A stretch of 59,082 bases of DNA from DASZJY01 sp036260255 (GTDB lineage: Bacteria > Actinomycetota > Acidimicrobiia > Acidimicrobiales > AC-14), in contig DATAAF010000096.1 of the NCBI GenBank assembly GCA_036260255.1, forward strand, positions 1 through 59,082, read 5' to 3'. Below, piece by piece: positions 18,100 through 25,590 of this stretch. Within the stretch, counting starts at the first letter, position 1; each line of letters begins with the position of its first letter. Position numbers and translations under genes: made by a program. The notes below the pieces were generated by a model. That model saw only the letters and a list, made by a program, of their open reading frames with translations. It made no database searches and had not been told where the DNA came from.

Positions 18100-19260
18100 A
18101 TGCGCATGCGGACAGTGCTCCTGGCCGTGCTCGCGGCCGGCCTCGTCGCCACGTCACCTCTCGCCGGGCCGGCAGGGTCCCAGTCGATCGACCCGCCGCG
18201 GCCGGGCCCTCGGGACAGGGCTCGGGCGGAGGCCGCCGGACGGCAGGCCCGGGAAGCCGGCATCTCGATAGCCCGCGCCCACGAGGGCGCGATCCCCCAG
18301 CAGTTCGCCACCCTGCGGGTCTTCGCCACCCAGTACAACCCCAACACGCCGGGCAGCGTCGAGGTGGCGGTGCCGGACAAGTGCGCGAAGTTCGCCGCCC
18401 TCGGGAACCAGGCCGTGCTCAACCAGTTCGGCTGCCCCCAGCCCGGCTACCAGATCGGGCGGGACTACCGGATGCTCGTCATCCGCGACAACGGCCGCAC
18501 CGGGGCCATCCCCGTCAAAGAGGTCGGCCCGTGGAACATCGACGACAACTACTGGGACTTCGGTCCCGGCGCCTCCCCCCGCCCCCGCCGGCTCTTCCAG
18601 GACCTGCCGTACGGCCTGCCCGAGTCGCAGGCGGCGTTCGAGCAGGACTACAACTTCAAGCCCTGCCTCAACCTCGACCGCACGCCGAGCGGCCGGTCGG
18701 ACGGGGCCGACCAGTTCGACCGCTGCGTCCTGAACCCCGCCGGCATCGACCTGTCGGTGGCCGCCGCCGCCCAGCTCGGGATCGGGCACCTGCAGAACGA
18801 ATGGGTGACGGCGGTGTTCCTGTGGGAGCCCGTCCGCAACACCATCACCTCGCTCAGGAGCAACCAGAACCTCGATGTAAGCGGCGCGTCGCAGGCGAAC
18901 GGAGCGGCCGTCATCCAGTGGCCGCCCCACGGCGGGGCCAACCAGCAGTGGCGCTTCGAAGGGGTGGCGCCGAACGTCTACCGGATCGTCGCCGTCCACA
19001 GCGGCCAGGTGATGGACGTCGCCGGGGGGTCGACCGCCGACGGGGCCCAGATCATCCAGTGGCCCTACCACGGCGGGACGAACCAGCAATGGCGGTTCGA
19101 GGCGGTGGGTCCGGGCGAGTACCGCATCGTCTCGGTCCGCAGCGGCAAGGTGCTCGATGTCGCCGGCGGTTCTCTGGCGAACGGCGCCCAGATCGTCCAG
19201 TGGCCCTATCACGGCGGCGCCAACCAGCGATGGCGCCTGACGATCGTCGGCAACGGCTAG
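18100..19260 (+). CDS. Secreted protein with C-terminal ricin-type lectin domain
   Basis: About 386 residues. Residues 1-27 are a Sec-type signal peptide. The middle (about 65-245) is a Cys-containing domain with LRVFATQYNP and VKEVGPWNIDDNYW that I do not place in a family. Residues ~250-386 are a ricin B-type beta-trefoil with three copies of a QxW-like unit, QWPPHGGANQQWRF, QWPYHGGTNQQWRF and QWPYHGGANQRWRL, each preceded by a DV-GG turn. It probably binds a surface glycan, possibly the one made by the flanking transferases. A shorter ricin-type protein is at 50495-51271. Confidence 0.85.
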   Translation: MRMRTVLLAVLAAGLVATSPLAGPAGSQSIDPPRPGPRDRARAEAAGRQAREAGISIARAHEGAIPQQFATLRVFATQYNPNTPGSVEVAVPDKCAKFAALGNQAVLNQFGCPQPGYQIGRDYRMLVIRDNGRTGAIPVKEVGPWNIDDNYWDFGPGASPRPRRLFQDLPYGLPESQAAFEQDYNFKPCLNLDRTPSGRSDGADQFDRCVLNPAGIDLSVAAAAQLGIGHLQNEWVTAVFLWEPVRNTITSLRSNQNLDVSGASQANGAAVIQWPPHGGANQQWRFEGVAPNVYRIVAVHSGQVMDVAGGSTADGAQIIQWPYHGGTNQQWRFEAVGPGEYRIVSVRSGKVLDVAGGSLANGAQIVQWPYHGGANQRWRLTIVGNG

Positions 19261-19281
19261 CGCCGGCCGGGTCTCTCGCCG

Positions 19282-20358
19282 GTGCGGGTGGTGCTTGTCG
19301 CCGAGCAGTTGCGACGGGGGGTGCCGGGGGGGATCGGCACCTACGTCCGCGGCCTGGCGCAGGGGCTGCGCGCCCTGGGGGCTGACGGCCCCGAGGTCGC
19401 CTTGTGGGCCAGCCGGCCGCGCCGCCGGGAGCACGACCCGGTCGGCCTCCTCGGACCGGTGGTCACCTCGCGCCTGCCGGGACCGGTGCTGTTGTGGGCG
19501 TGGGACTCGGGCCTGGGCGGGTTCGGCGGCCGGGCCGACGTCGTCCACGCCAGCTCGCTGGCCGTGCCGCCGCGCCGGCGGGCCCCGGTGACGGCCATGG
19601 TCCACGACCTGGCCTGGCGACGGGTGCCCGACGCCTTTCCCGCGCGCGGCCGCCGGTGGCACGAGGCCGCCCTCGGCCGGGCCCTCGCCCGGGCGTCGGT
19701 GCTGCTCACCCCGTCGTCGGCCACCGCCGACGACCTGGTCGGCGCCGGCGCCGACGCCGGCCGGGTGGAGGTGGTCGAGGAAGGCGCCGACCACCTGCCC
19801 CCGCCCGACCAGGCCGCCGCCGAGGCCTGCCTCCGGCGGGCGGGCGTCGCCGGCCGCTACCTCCTCACCGTCTCCACCCTCGAGCCCCGGAAGAACCTCG
19901 CCCGCCTGGCCGCCGCCTACCAGGAGGCCCGGCCCCGCCTCCCCGAGCCCTGGCCGCTGGTGGTCGTCGGCCCGCCCGGGTGGGGCGAGCAGGGCCCGGC
20001 GCCGGGCGAGGGCGTCGTGCTGGTAGGACCGGTCGAGGGGGCCACCCTCGCCGCCCTCTACGCCGGGGCCCGCGCCGTCGTGTACGTGCCGCTGGTCGAG
20101 GGGTTCGGTCTCCCCGCGGTCGAGGCCATGGCCGCCGGCGTCCCGGTGGTGGCCAGCCCCATGCCCAGCACCGGTGGGGCGGCGCTGGAGGTCGACCCCC
20201 TCGACACCGGTGCCATCGCCGCCGCCCTGGTGCGGGCGGCCACCGACGAGGGCACCCGCTCGGCGCTGGTCGACGCGGGCACCCGCCGGGCGGGCGCCCT
20301 CACGTGGAAGGCGACCGCCCGCCGCCACCACGAGATCTGGGCGGCGGTCGATGGCTGA
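19282..20358 (+). CDS. GT4 family glycosyltransferase
   Basis: About 358 residues from GTG 19282. The GT4 elements are PGGIGTYVRGLAQGL, VHDLAWRRVPDAF, STLEPRKNLARLAAAY and EGFGLPAVEAMAAGVPVVAS. It is the shortest of the three GT4s here and its UDP/GDP-sugar is not predictable. Its stop overlaps the ATG of the following GT4 by 8 bp, so the two are translationally coupled. Confidence 0.88.
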   Translation: MRVVLVAEQLRRGVPGGIGTYVRGLAQGLRALGADGPEVALWASRPRRREHDPVGLLGPVVTSRLPGPVLLWAWDSGLGGFGGRADVVHASSLAVPPRRRAPVTAMVHDLAWRRVPDAFPARGRRWHEAALGRALARASVLLTPSSATADDLVGAGADAGRVEVVEEGADHLPPPDQAAAEACLRRAGVAGRYLLTVSTLEPRKNLARLAAAYQEARPRLPEPWPLVVVGPPGWGEQGPAPGEGVVLVGPVEGATLAALYAGARAVVYVPLVEGFGLPAVEAMAAGVPVVASPMPSTGGAALEVDPLDTGAIAAALVRAATDEGTRSALVDAGTRRAGALTWKATARRHHEIWAAVDG

Positions 20359-21520
20359 GGCCCGAAGCAGCGGTGGCGGTGGCGGGGGCGAGCTGGTGCG
20401 GGTCTCCGTCGACGCCACCGCCGTACCCGCCCGCCCGGCCGGCGCCGGCCGCTACGTCATCGAGCTGTGTCGTGCCCTGTCGCGCCGGGACGACGTCGCC
20501 GTCACCGTGGTGTGCCGTTCGGGGGACGAGGCGAGGTGGCGGCCCCGGTCGCCCGGCACCGTCGTGGGGCGGGCACCCTCGTGGCGGCCGGTGCGCCTGG
20601 CGTGGGAGCAGCTCCGGCTCCCCGAGCTGCTGGCCCGCCTGCCCGTCGACGTGCACCACGGGCCGCACTACACGATGCCGGAGCGGGCCGCCCTGCCCCG
20701 GGTCGTCACCGTCCACGACCTGTCGCTCGTCGAGCACCCGGGGTGGCACCAGCCGGCCAAGGTGGCGTTCTTCCGGCGGGCCATCCAGGTAGCGGCCGAG
20801 CGGGCCGACGCCATCATCGCCGTCAGCTCAGCGACCGCCGAGCGCCTCCACGCCCTGTTCTCCCCGCGCTGCCTCGTGCACGTCATCCCCCACGGGGTCG
20901 ACCACGCCCGCTTCCGCCCCCTCGACCGCGACGACGCCGACGGGCGCGTGCTCGACCGCGCCGCCCTGCGGCGCATCGGCGCCGTCCAGCCCTACGTCGC
21001 CTTCGTCGGCACCCTCGAGCCGCGCAAGGACGTCCCCACCCTCGTAAGGGCGTTCGACCGCCTGGCCGCCGCCGTGCCCGGCCTCACCCTCGTCCTCGCC
21101 GGCGGGCGGGGCTGGGGCACCCGGGCCGTCGAGGGGGCGGTGAAGGCGGCGATCCACGGCCGGCGCGTGTGCCTGGCCGGCTACGTCTCCGAGGAGCAGA
21201 AGGCGGCTCTGCTCCGTGGGGCGGTGGCGGTCGCCTACCCCTCGCTGGAGGAGGGGTTCGGGCTCCCCGCCCTCGAGGCGCTGGCCTGCGGCGCCCCGTT
21301 GGTGACGACGAAGGGGTCGGCGATGGAGGAGGTCACCGGCGACGCCGCCTTCCTGATCCCCCCCGGCGATCCCGAAGCCCTCGCCGAGGCGCTGGAGGCG
21401 GCCATCGTGGGCGGTCCCGAGGTGGAGCGGCGGCGGGCCCGCGGCCTGGAGACGGCGGCGCGCTACACGTGGGAGGCGTCGGCTGCCGACCACGTGGAGG
21501 TCTACCTGTCGGTGGTGTAG
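20351..21520 (+). CDS. GT4 family glycosyltransferase
   Basis: About 389 residues from ATG 20351. A Gly-rich opening is followed by GAGRYVIELCRAL, TVHDLSLVEHPGW, VSSATAERLHALF, GTLEPRKDVPTLVRAFDRL and EEGFGLPALEALACGAPLVTT. It is similar in layout to the two GT4s upstream, as expected for enzymes adding successive sugars. It is the last gene of this plus-strand run; a hairpin at 21641-21664 separates it from the convergent iron-storage operon. Confidence 0.9.
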   Translation: MAEARSSGGGGGGELVRVSVDATAVPARPAGAGRYVIELCRALSRRDDVAVTVVCRSGDEARWRPRSPGTVVGRAPSWRPVRLAWEQLRLPELLARLPVDVHHGPHYTMPERAALPRVVTVHDLSLVEHPGWHQPAKVAFFRRAIQVAAERADAIIAVSSATAERLHALFSPRCLVHVIPHGVDHARFRPLDRDDADGRVLDRAALRRIGAVQPYVAFVGTLEPRKDVPTLVRAFDRLAAAVPGLTLVLAGGRGWGTRAVEGAVKAAIHGRRVCLAGYVSEEQKAALLRGAVAVAYPSLEEGFGLPALEALACGAPLVTTKGSAMEEVTGDAAFLIPPGDPEALAEALEAAIVGGPEVERRRARGLETAARYTWEASAADHVEVYLSVV

Positions 21521-21640
21521 ATCACTTGGGCCGGCGGCCGCTCTCGCCGCCGAAGGCGCCCGCCTCCGGCTGCCGGCGCCCGAACGAAGGTGTTCACCGC
21601 GACCGAGCCGGCTATGCCGGCCGAGGGAGCACTCGCAACT

Positions 21641-21664
21641 CGGCGCCCAACGGGTTGGGCGCCG
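21641..21664. terminator. Strong GC hairpin between convergent operons
   Basis: Perfect 11-bp stem CGGCGCCCAAC / GTTGGGCGCCG separated by two G residues, just before the end of the bacterioferritin gene. A second small hairpin (GCCGGC-TAT-GCCGGC) lies 20-35 bp to its left. A bidirectional terminator is likely. Confidence 0.6.
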
Positions 21665-21667
21665 AAA

Positions 21668-22135
21668 TCACCCCAGCTGCTGGCTCAGGTAGTTGGCCTC
21701 GCCCACGGCGGCGATCACCTGGAGCTGGGCCTCGAGCCAGTCGGCGTGCTCCTCCTCGCCGGACAGGATGGACTCGAGGACGTGGCGGCTCCCGTTGTCG
21801 GCCTGCTGGGTGCAGACGGCGATCCCCTCGTTCAAGCGGGCGATGGCGGCGCGCTCGAGGTCGAGCGCGAGCCGCAGCTTCTCGGGGACGTCCTCGCCGA
21901 CCCTGACCGTCCCCAGCCGCTGGAGGTTGGGATGTCCCTCCAGGTACAGGATCCGCTCGATGAGCGTCTCGGCGTCGCGCATCTCGTCGACGGAGTCGTC
22001 CCGGAACTTCGCCGCCAGCTTCCCGTACCCCCAGTTCGCGCACATCTTGGCGTCCACGAAGTACTGGTTGACCGCGGTCAGCTCGGCCGTCAGCACGTCG
22101 TTCAGGAGCTCGATGACCGTCTCGGATCCCTTCAT
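21668..22135 (-). CDS. bfr: Bacterioferritin
   Basis: 155 residues, normal Bfr length. The family pattern is clear: KGSETVIELLNDVLTAEL, NQYFVDAKM, LEGHPNLQRLG and GEEEHADWLEAQL. By position the haem-binding Met52 is present. Of the ferroxidase ligands, Glu18, Glu51, Glu94, Glu127 and His130 are present, but His54 is replaced by Asp. Bfr forms 24-subunit shells that oxidise and store iron. An AGGAGG lies 3 nt before the ATG. It sits 21 bp downstream of the ferredoxin gene, behind a probable iron-box promoter. Confidence 0.95.
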   Translation of the reverse strand: MKGSETVIELLNDVLTAELTAVNQYFVDAKMCANWGYGKLAAKFRDDSVDEMRDAETLIERILYLEGHPNLQRLGTVRVGEDVPEKLRLALDLERAAIARLNEGIAVCTQQADNGSRHVLESILSGEEEHADWLEAQLQVIAAVGEANYLSQQLG

Positions 22136-22156
22136 GTCCCTCCTGTGCGGGGCGGG

Positions 22157-22327
22157 TCAGCCCTGGGGCAGGAGCGCGGCGAGGAGCTCGGCGAGGGCGG
22201 CGCGGCACCCGCCGCAGCCCGTGCCGGCGCCGCAGCGCCGGCCGATCTCGTCCACGTCGCAGGCACCCTGGGCGATGCACCAGCGTACGGCGCCGTCGCT
22301 GACCGCCCGGCAGTGGCAGACGAACAC
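22157..22327 (-). CDS. bfd: Bacterioferritin-associated ferredoxin
   Basis: 56 residues from GTG 22327. The cysteines are C4, C6, C38 and C41 (VCHC near the N terminus, GTGCGGC later), the exact [2Fe-2S] ligand spacing of Bfd. In studied systems Bfd passes electrons to bacterioferritin to release stored iron. The placement directly before bfr fits this. The start lies one base after the stop of the small basic protein upstream, so the three are one operon. Confidence 0.88.
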   Translation of the reverse strand: MFVCHCRAVSDGAVRWCIAQGACDVDEIGRRCGAGTGCGGCRAALAELLAALLPQG

Positions 22328-22328
22328 G

Positions 22329-22580
22329 TCAGTGGACGGCGGCGGCCGCCGGCGGGTCGACCGTCCGACCCTCTGCGCACGAGCAGCGGCGTACCACGAC
22401 GGGCGTCCCGGAGGCGGCGAGGGCGGTGGCGGTGCTGAGGGAGACCTCCCGGCGGACGGGGCGGCGGCGCTCGACGCCGATGACCTCGCAGCTGATGCCT
22501 TCGCGGTGGTGCACGATCCGCACGAACCGGGAGGCCCGGGGCCGCCGCCGGCGGGGTGTTAGGCGCCCTTGAGCGATCAT
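22329..22580 (-). CDS. Small basic protein heading the bfd-bfr operon
   Basis: 83 residues from ATG 22580. There is an Arg-rich start (LTPRRRRPRASR), a central VHHREGISCEVIGVERRR stretch, and a Cys pair in RRCSCAEG near the end. No family recognised. A -10 hexamer 8 nt upstream and an iron box overlapping it indicate a leaderless, iron-controlled message. Its position ahead of bfd and bfr suggests a role in iron handling, possibly metal binding through the Cys pair, which is speculation. It could also be a translated leader ORF. Confidence 0.6.
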   Translation of the reverse strand: MIAQGRLTPRRRRPRASRFVRIVHHREGISCEVIGVERRRPVRREVSLSTATALAASGTPVVVRRCSCAEGRTVDPPAAAAVH

Positions 22581-22581
22581 C

Positions 22582-22600
22582 TTAGGACAGCCTAACGCCG
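22582..22600 (-). promoter_or_regulatory. DtxR/IdeR-type iron box overlapping the promoter
   Basis: TTAGGACAGCCTAA, a 5-4-5 inverted repeat extended by C, matches 13 of 19 positions of the DtxR/IdeR consensus. It covers the -10 hexamer and ends 1 base before the ATG at 22580. Binding there would be expected to block transcription when iron is plentiful. Confidence 0.7.
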
Positions 22601-22617
22601 ATCGTCGGGCGCGACAA
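22589..22617 (-). promoter_or_regulatory. Promoter of the small protein-bfd-bfr operon
   Basis: On the minus strand: -35 TTGTCG, a 17-bp spacer, -10 TAGGCT, then 8 nt to the ATG at 22580. The spacing is textbook and predicts a transcript starting at or within a base or two of the start codon. Confidence 0.6.
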
Positions 22618-22633
22618 CCGGCAGGTTGGCGTC

Positions 22634-23554
22634 TCAGGCGGTGAACGCCGCCTTCCAGGTGTCGGGGCCGACCACCCCGTCGGCCGCCAGCCCCCGGTCG
22701 GCCTGGAACCTCCGCGTGGCCTCCTCCGTCGCCGGGCCGAAGTCGCCGTCGGCGCCGCTCGCCCCGAGGTCGAAGCCGAGGGCGACGAGGCGGCTCTGGA
22801 ACTCGGCGACGTGGGCCCCCTTGCTGCCGCGGCTCAGGAAGGCGCCGGGCCAGGCCACGTCCTTGTCCACCCGCTGGCGCAGGGCGCGCCACGTCGCCGG
22901 GCCGACCACGGCGTCGACGACCAGCCCGCAGGCGCCCTGGAACGCCCGGACGGCGGCCTCGGTGTTGGGGCCGAACTGCCCGTCGCAGGCGCACGGGAAG
23001 CCGGCGCCGTCGAGCAGCCGCTGCAGGTCCGACACGGCCTCACCCGTCGAGCCCAGTCGCAGCACGGCGACCGGCCCCCCCTCGGCGCCGGGCGCCGGGC
23101 CCGCCGCGCTCTGGTCGCCGTTGAAGAGCCTGGCCTCGGCGGCGCGCCGGGTGACGAGCCCCTGCAGCACCCGGCCGCCGCCCTTGTTCCACCACGTCAT
23201 CGCCTCGGCCGCTCCGGGCAGGTCGCCCTGCTTGAACCGCTTGCATGCGGTGGAGTCCGAGAACGCCCCGACGCCGATGTTGTAGGCGAGCGAGGTGAAG
23301 GCGGCGTGCTGGTTGGGGTTCAGGGCGGCCGGGGCGCAGCAACGCTCGACCGCGTCGGCGAACTCCTGCACCCGTCGCTTGAGAAGCGCGAAGGCCTCCG
23401 GCTCGGAGATGCCGCTCCCGCGGTGTCGCTCGATGACACCCCGGTCGGTCTCGCCGTAGCCGATGGTCTCAACCCCGACGGCGTCCCGGTAGACGTGCCC
23501 GACGAAGCCCTCGAAGCCGGCGATGAACCTGGCGGTGGCGTCCAGGTCGATCAC
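22634..23554 (-). CDS. GH24-type lysozyme with two peptidoglycan-binding domains
   Basis: 306 residues. The N-terminal domain matches phage-type lysozyme: catalytic Glu in IAGFEGFVGHVYRD and TIGYGETDRG, then NQHAAFTSLAYNIGVGAF. Residues ~165-235 and ~240-306 are two PG_binding_1 repeats (GSTGEAVSDLQRLL...DGQFGPNTEAAVRAFQ and GSKGAHVAEFQSRL...DGDFGPATEEATRRFQ). No signal peptide is visible, so export would need a holin or another route. The start overlaps the stop of the small upstream gene (ATGA), suggesting the two act together. No other phage genes are nearby. Confidence 0.88.
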   Translation of the reverse strand: MIDLDATARFIAGFEGFVGHVYRDAVGVETIGYGETDRGVIERHRGSGISEPEAFALLKRRVQEFADAVERCCAPAALNPNQHAAFTSLAYNIGVGAFSDSTACKRFKQGDLPGAAEAMTWWNKGGGRVLQGLVTRRAAEARLFNGDQSAAGPAPGAEGGPVAVLRLGSTGEAVSDLQRLLDGAGFPCACDGQFGPNTEAAVRAFQGACGLVVDAVVGPATWRALRQRVDKDVAWPGAFLSRGSKGAHVAEFQSRLVALGFDLGASGADGDFGPATEEATRRFQADRGLAADGVVGPDTWKAAFTA

Positions 23555-23865
23555 TTGGGGCCCCCGGACGCGACGCGTGAGAGGACGGCGTCGCGGGTGC
23601 CGGTGGCCCTGCCCCGGGCGGTGCGCACCAGGTCGCGGGTCGCCGGCGGAAGGCGCTCCTCCATCTGGAACAGGACGGGGTTGACCTTCTCGTCGGTCTT
23701 CGTCGCCAGCCGCTGGAGCTGGTTCGCCGCGCTCCGCAGCTGGGGTTCCACCCGCTTGACAACCTCCCGACGCCCGACGAGGAGGCGCTGGGCGCCGAGA
23801 ACACCGAGGCCCACGGCGACGTAGGCCGCGTCCTTCATCTGCTCCACGAGATCCTGCTCAGCCAT
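23551..23865 (-). CDS. Small protein coupled to the lysozyme
   Basis: 104 residues. An N-terminal moderately hydrophobic stretch (AAYVAVGLGVLGAQRLLV, about residues 13-30) could be membrane-associated. The rest is charged and helical (VVKRVEPQLRSAANQLQRLA). No family recognised. Coupling to a lysozyme without signal peptide makes a holin-like or export role conceivable, but one weak hydrophobic segment is thin evidence. Confidence 0.6.
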   Translation of the reverse strand: MAEQDLVEQMKDAAYVAVGLGVLGAQRLLVGRREVVKRVEPQLRSAANQLQRLATKTDEKVNPVLFQMEERLPPATRDLVRTARGRATGTRDAVLSRVASGGPK

Positions 23866-23900
23866 GGCACCAGCAAATCACGCTCGCTGCGCTCGCGCAT

Positions 23901-23922
23901 GCGGGGGGCCTCCGCCCCCCGC
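23901..23922 (-). terminator. Hairpin after the ATP-grasp operon
   Basis: Perfect 9-bp stem GCGGGGGGC / GCCCCCCGC with a CTCC loop, 43 bp downstream of the ATP-grasp stop and before the next minus-strand gene. Confidence 0.6.
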
Positions 23923-23964
23923 ACACCGCCCCTGCACCCCCCCTCCCCGCAACACCACCCTCCC

Positions 23965-24885
23965 TCAGGCAGATCGTGACAACAGCCGAGCGACGGCCCG
24001 AGCGATCGGGCTGGTCGGCTCGCACTCGTAGAACGAGAACGCCGGCGAGGGGTTCACCTCGAAGCAGTACCAGCGCCCGTCAGGGGTGAGGCGGAGGTCG
24101 ATCCCGACGAACGGGAGACGGGTTGCGGCAGCCAGCTTCCTGCACGCGGCGAGACGGGCGTCCGGAAGCTCGGCCGTCCGCATCTCGACCGACATCCCCT
24201 GCCGGTGGGCGTAGCGGTAGTCGTCCGCCTCCGAGCGGATCTCCGAGCAGAACACCTCGTCCCCCAAGACGTGAACCCGGTAGTCGACGCCGGGGATGTA
24301 CTGCTGGAGCTGCGTCGGGCAGCAGCCCACGTCGGCGAGGCGCGAGCGGTCGGCCGGCGAGAAACGCGTCACGATGCTGCGCACCCCGCTGATCGACTTG
24401 TAGACCACGGTCTGGTGGCGCTCGCAGAACTCCTCCACCGCGCCGCGGTCGGTGGTCAGAAGCGTCTCGGGCACCTGGAACCCGGCCCCTTGCAAGAGGG
24501 CCGCCTGGTACGGCTTCGAGGTGAGAGCGGCCGTCAAGTGTGGCCGGTTGACCACCAGGGCGGGCGTCACGTCGGACCAGGCCCACAGGATGTCGGCACA
24601 CCCCGAGGCGTGCCGCCATTCCCCGCTGCCCGGGCCGGCGGCGGCCACGTCGGGCAGCCGGCGGGCGTCATAGGGCCTCAGGTACGCGGCCGTGACGTCA
24701 CCCAGGTCGACGACCCCGTCGGGCAGGAGCAGACGCCCACCCACGGCGCCGTCGACGGCCAGCTCGACGCCAACCTCGAGCGCCGCCCGCTGGTCGAGGA
24801 AGGCGACCGCCGCGCCGGTCTCGGCGAGCGCCTCGGCGACCGCCGCCAAAGGCCGGTCGTCGGGCAGCCCCCACAAGATGATCAC
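23965..24885 (-). CDS. ATP-grasp ligase (RimK/graspetide-synthetase-like)
   Basis: 306 residues. The ATP-grasp features are VVYKSISGVRSIVTRF (Lys of the nucleotide site), LQQYIPGVDYRVHVLGDEVF, FVGIDLRLTPDGRWYCFEVNPSP (metal-binding E-x-N) and FSFYE at the end. A pre-ATP-grasp half with YLRPYDARRL and NRP fills residues 1-130. Such enzymes join a carboxylate to an amine or alcohol through an acyl phosphate; RimK-like ones act on protein side chains or termini. Its ATG overlaps the stop of the companion gene (ATGA). The likely substrate is the patatin-like protein encoded just upstream (inference). Confidence 0.85.
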   Translation of the reverse strand: MIILWGLPDDRPLAAVAEALAETGAAVAFLDQRAALEVGVELAVDGAVGGRLLLPDGVVDLGDVTAAYLRPYDARRLPDVAAAGPGSGEWRHASGCADILWAWSDVTPALVVNRPHLTAALTSKPYQAALLQGAGFQVPETLLTTDRGAVEEFCERHQTVVYKSISGVRSIVTRFSPADRSRLADVGCCPTQLQQYIPGVDYRVHVLGDEVFCSEIRSEADDYRYAHRQGMSVEMRTAELPDARLAACRKLAAATRLPFVGIDLRLTPDGRWYCFEVNPSPAFSFYECEPTSPIARAVARLLSRSA

Positions 24886-25574
24886 CGGCGTTCGAGAAGC
24901 TCCAGGACGGCGTCGCGCACGCGCTCGTCGGAGAGCTCGACGTCGGCGTGGGCGCCCACGAACCGGGCGTCACCGTCGGCTCCGGTGAACGTGACCCGGA
25001 GGAGGTCGACGGACGCGGCGGCGGCGAGGAGCCGGGCCCGATCCGCGAGCACGGCGTCCACCGCGCCGATGCAGGTCGTCCCGACGACCGTGACGGCTGC
25101 GCCGGGCCGGGGCTCGTCGCTGGCCGCCACGCAGTCCGGGAGGGCGACTCGCCGTCTCGGCTCGACGGGCACGCCCAGGCCGGCGGCCACGACACACCAG
25201 CGCTCGGGCCGCCAGGCGGGGCCGGAGAGCCGTGGCGGCGCCGGCCGGTTGACCACGGGGCAGGCGAGGTGGGCGAGCCACCAGAGGAGGAAGGCGTTCA
25301 TCTCCGCCGCCACGTACGGCCGCTCGGCGGGGGCGATGTGGCCCAACTCGTCGACGCCGACGGACGGCAACCGGGTGAGGACGGCGGAGATCTCGGCGAC
25401 GTCGACCAGCTCTCCCTCGACGACGGCCGTCGACCGGCCTGGGCCGGGCAACGTGGCCGCCCACCCGGGGGTCGAGAGGTCGGCCGCGGTCAGCAGCCGC
25501 ACGTCCCCTCCTGGCCGGTGCCGGCGAAGGGCCCGGGCCCCCTCGTCCGCGGCGCTCGCCACCACGGCGATCAC
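24882..25574 (-). CDS. ATP-grasp-like companion protein
   Basis: About 230 residues from GTG 25574 (an upstream GTG/ATG would run into the patatin gene). Its layout mirrors the ligase next door: LTRLPSVGVDEL, a helix with MNAFLLWWLAHL, VVNRPAPPRLS, and a C-terminal LLRVTFTGADGDARFVGAHADVELS. It lacks a recognisable ATP-site lysine loop and the E-x-N pair. I read it as a degenerate ATP-grasp relative acting as a partner or substrate-recognition subunit; this is inference. It lies between the patatin (16-bp gap) and the ligase (4-bp overlap). Confidence 0.7.
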   Translation of the reverse strand: MIAVVASAADEGARALRRHRPGGDVRLLTAADLSTPGWAATLPGPGRSTAVVEGELVDVAEISAVLTRLPSVGVDELGHIAPAERPYVAAEMNAFLLWWLAHLACPVVNRPAPPRLSGPAWRPERWCVVAAGLGVPVEPRRRVALPDCVAASDEPRPGAAVTVVGTTCIGAVDAVLADRARLLAAAASVDLLRVTFTGADGDARFVGAHADVELSDERVRDAVLELLERR

Positions 25575-25590
25575 CCCGCCGGCTCCGTCG

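Noticed and set aside
22553..22575. Second TTAGGC, possible further iron box
   Set aside because: Only one half-site, inside the coding start of the 83-residue protein.
22634..23865. Prophage remnant
   Set aside because: Only the lysozyme and one small gene; no integrase, capsid, tail or attachment-site repeats seen.
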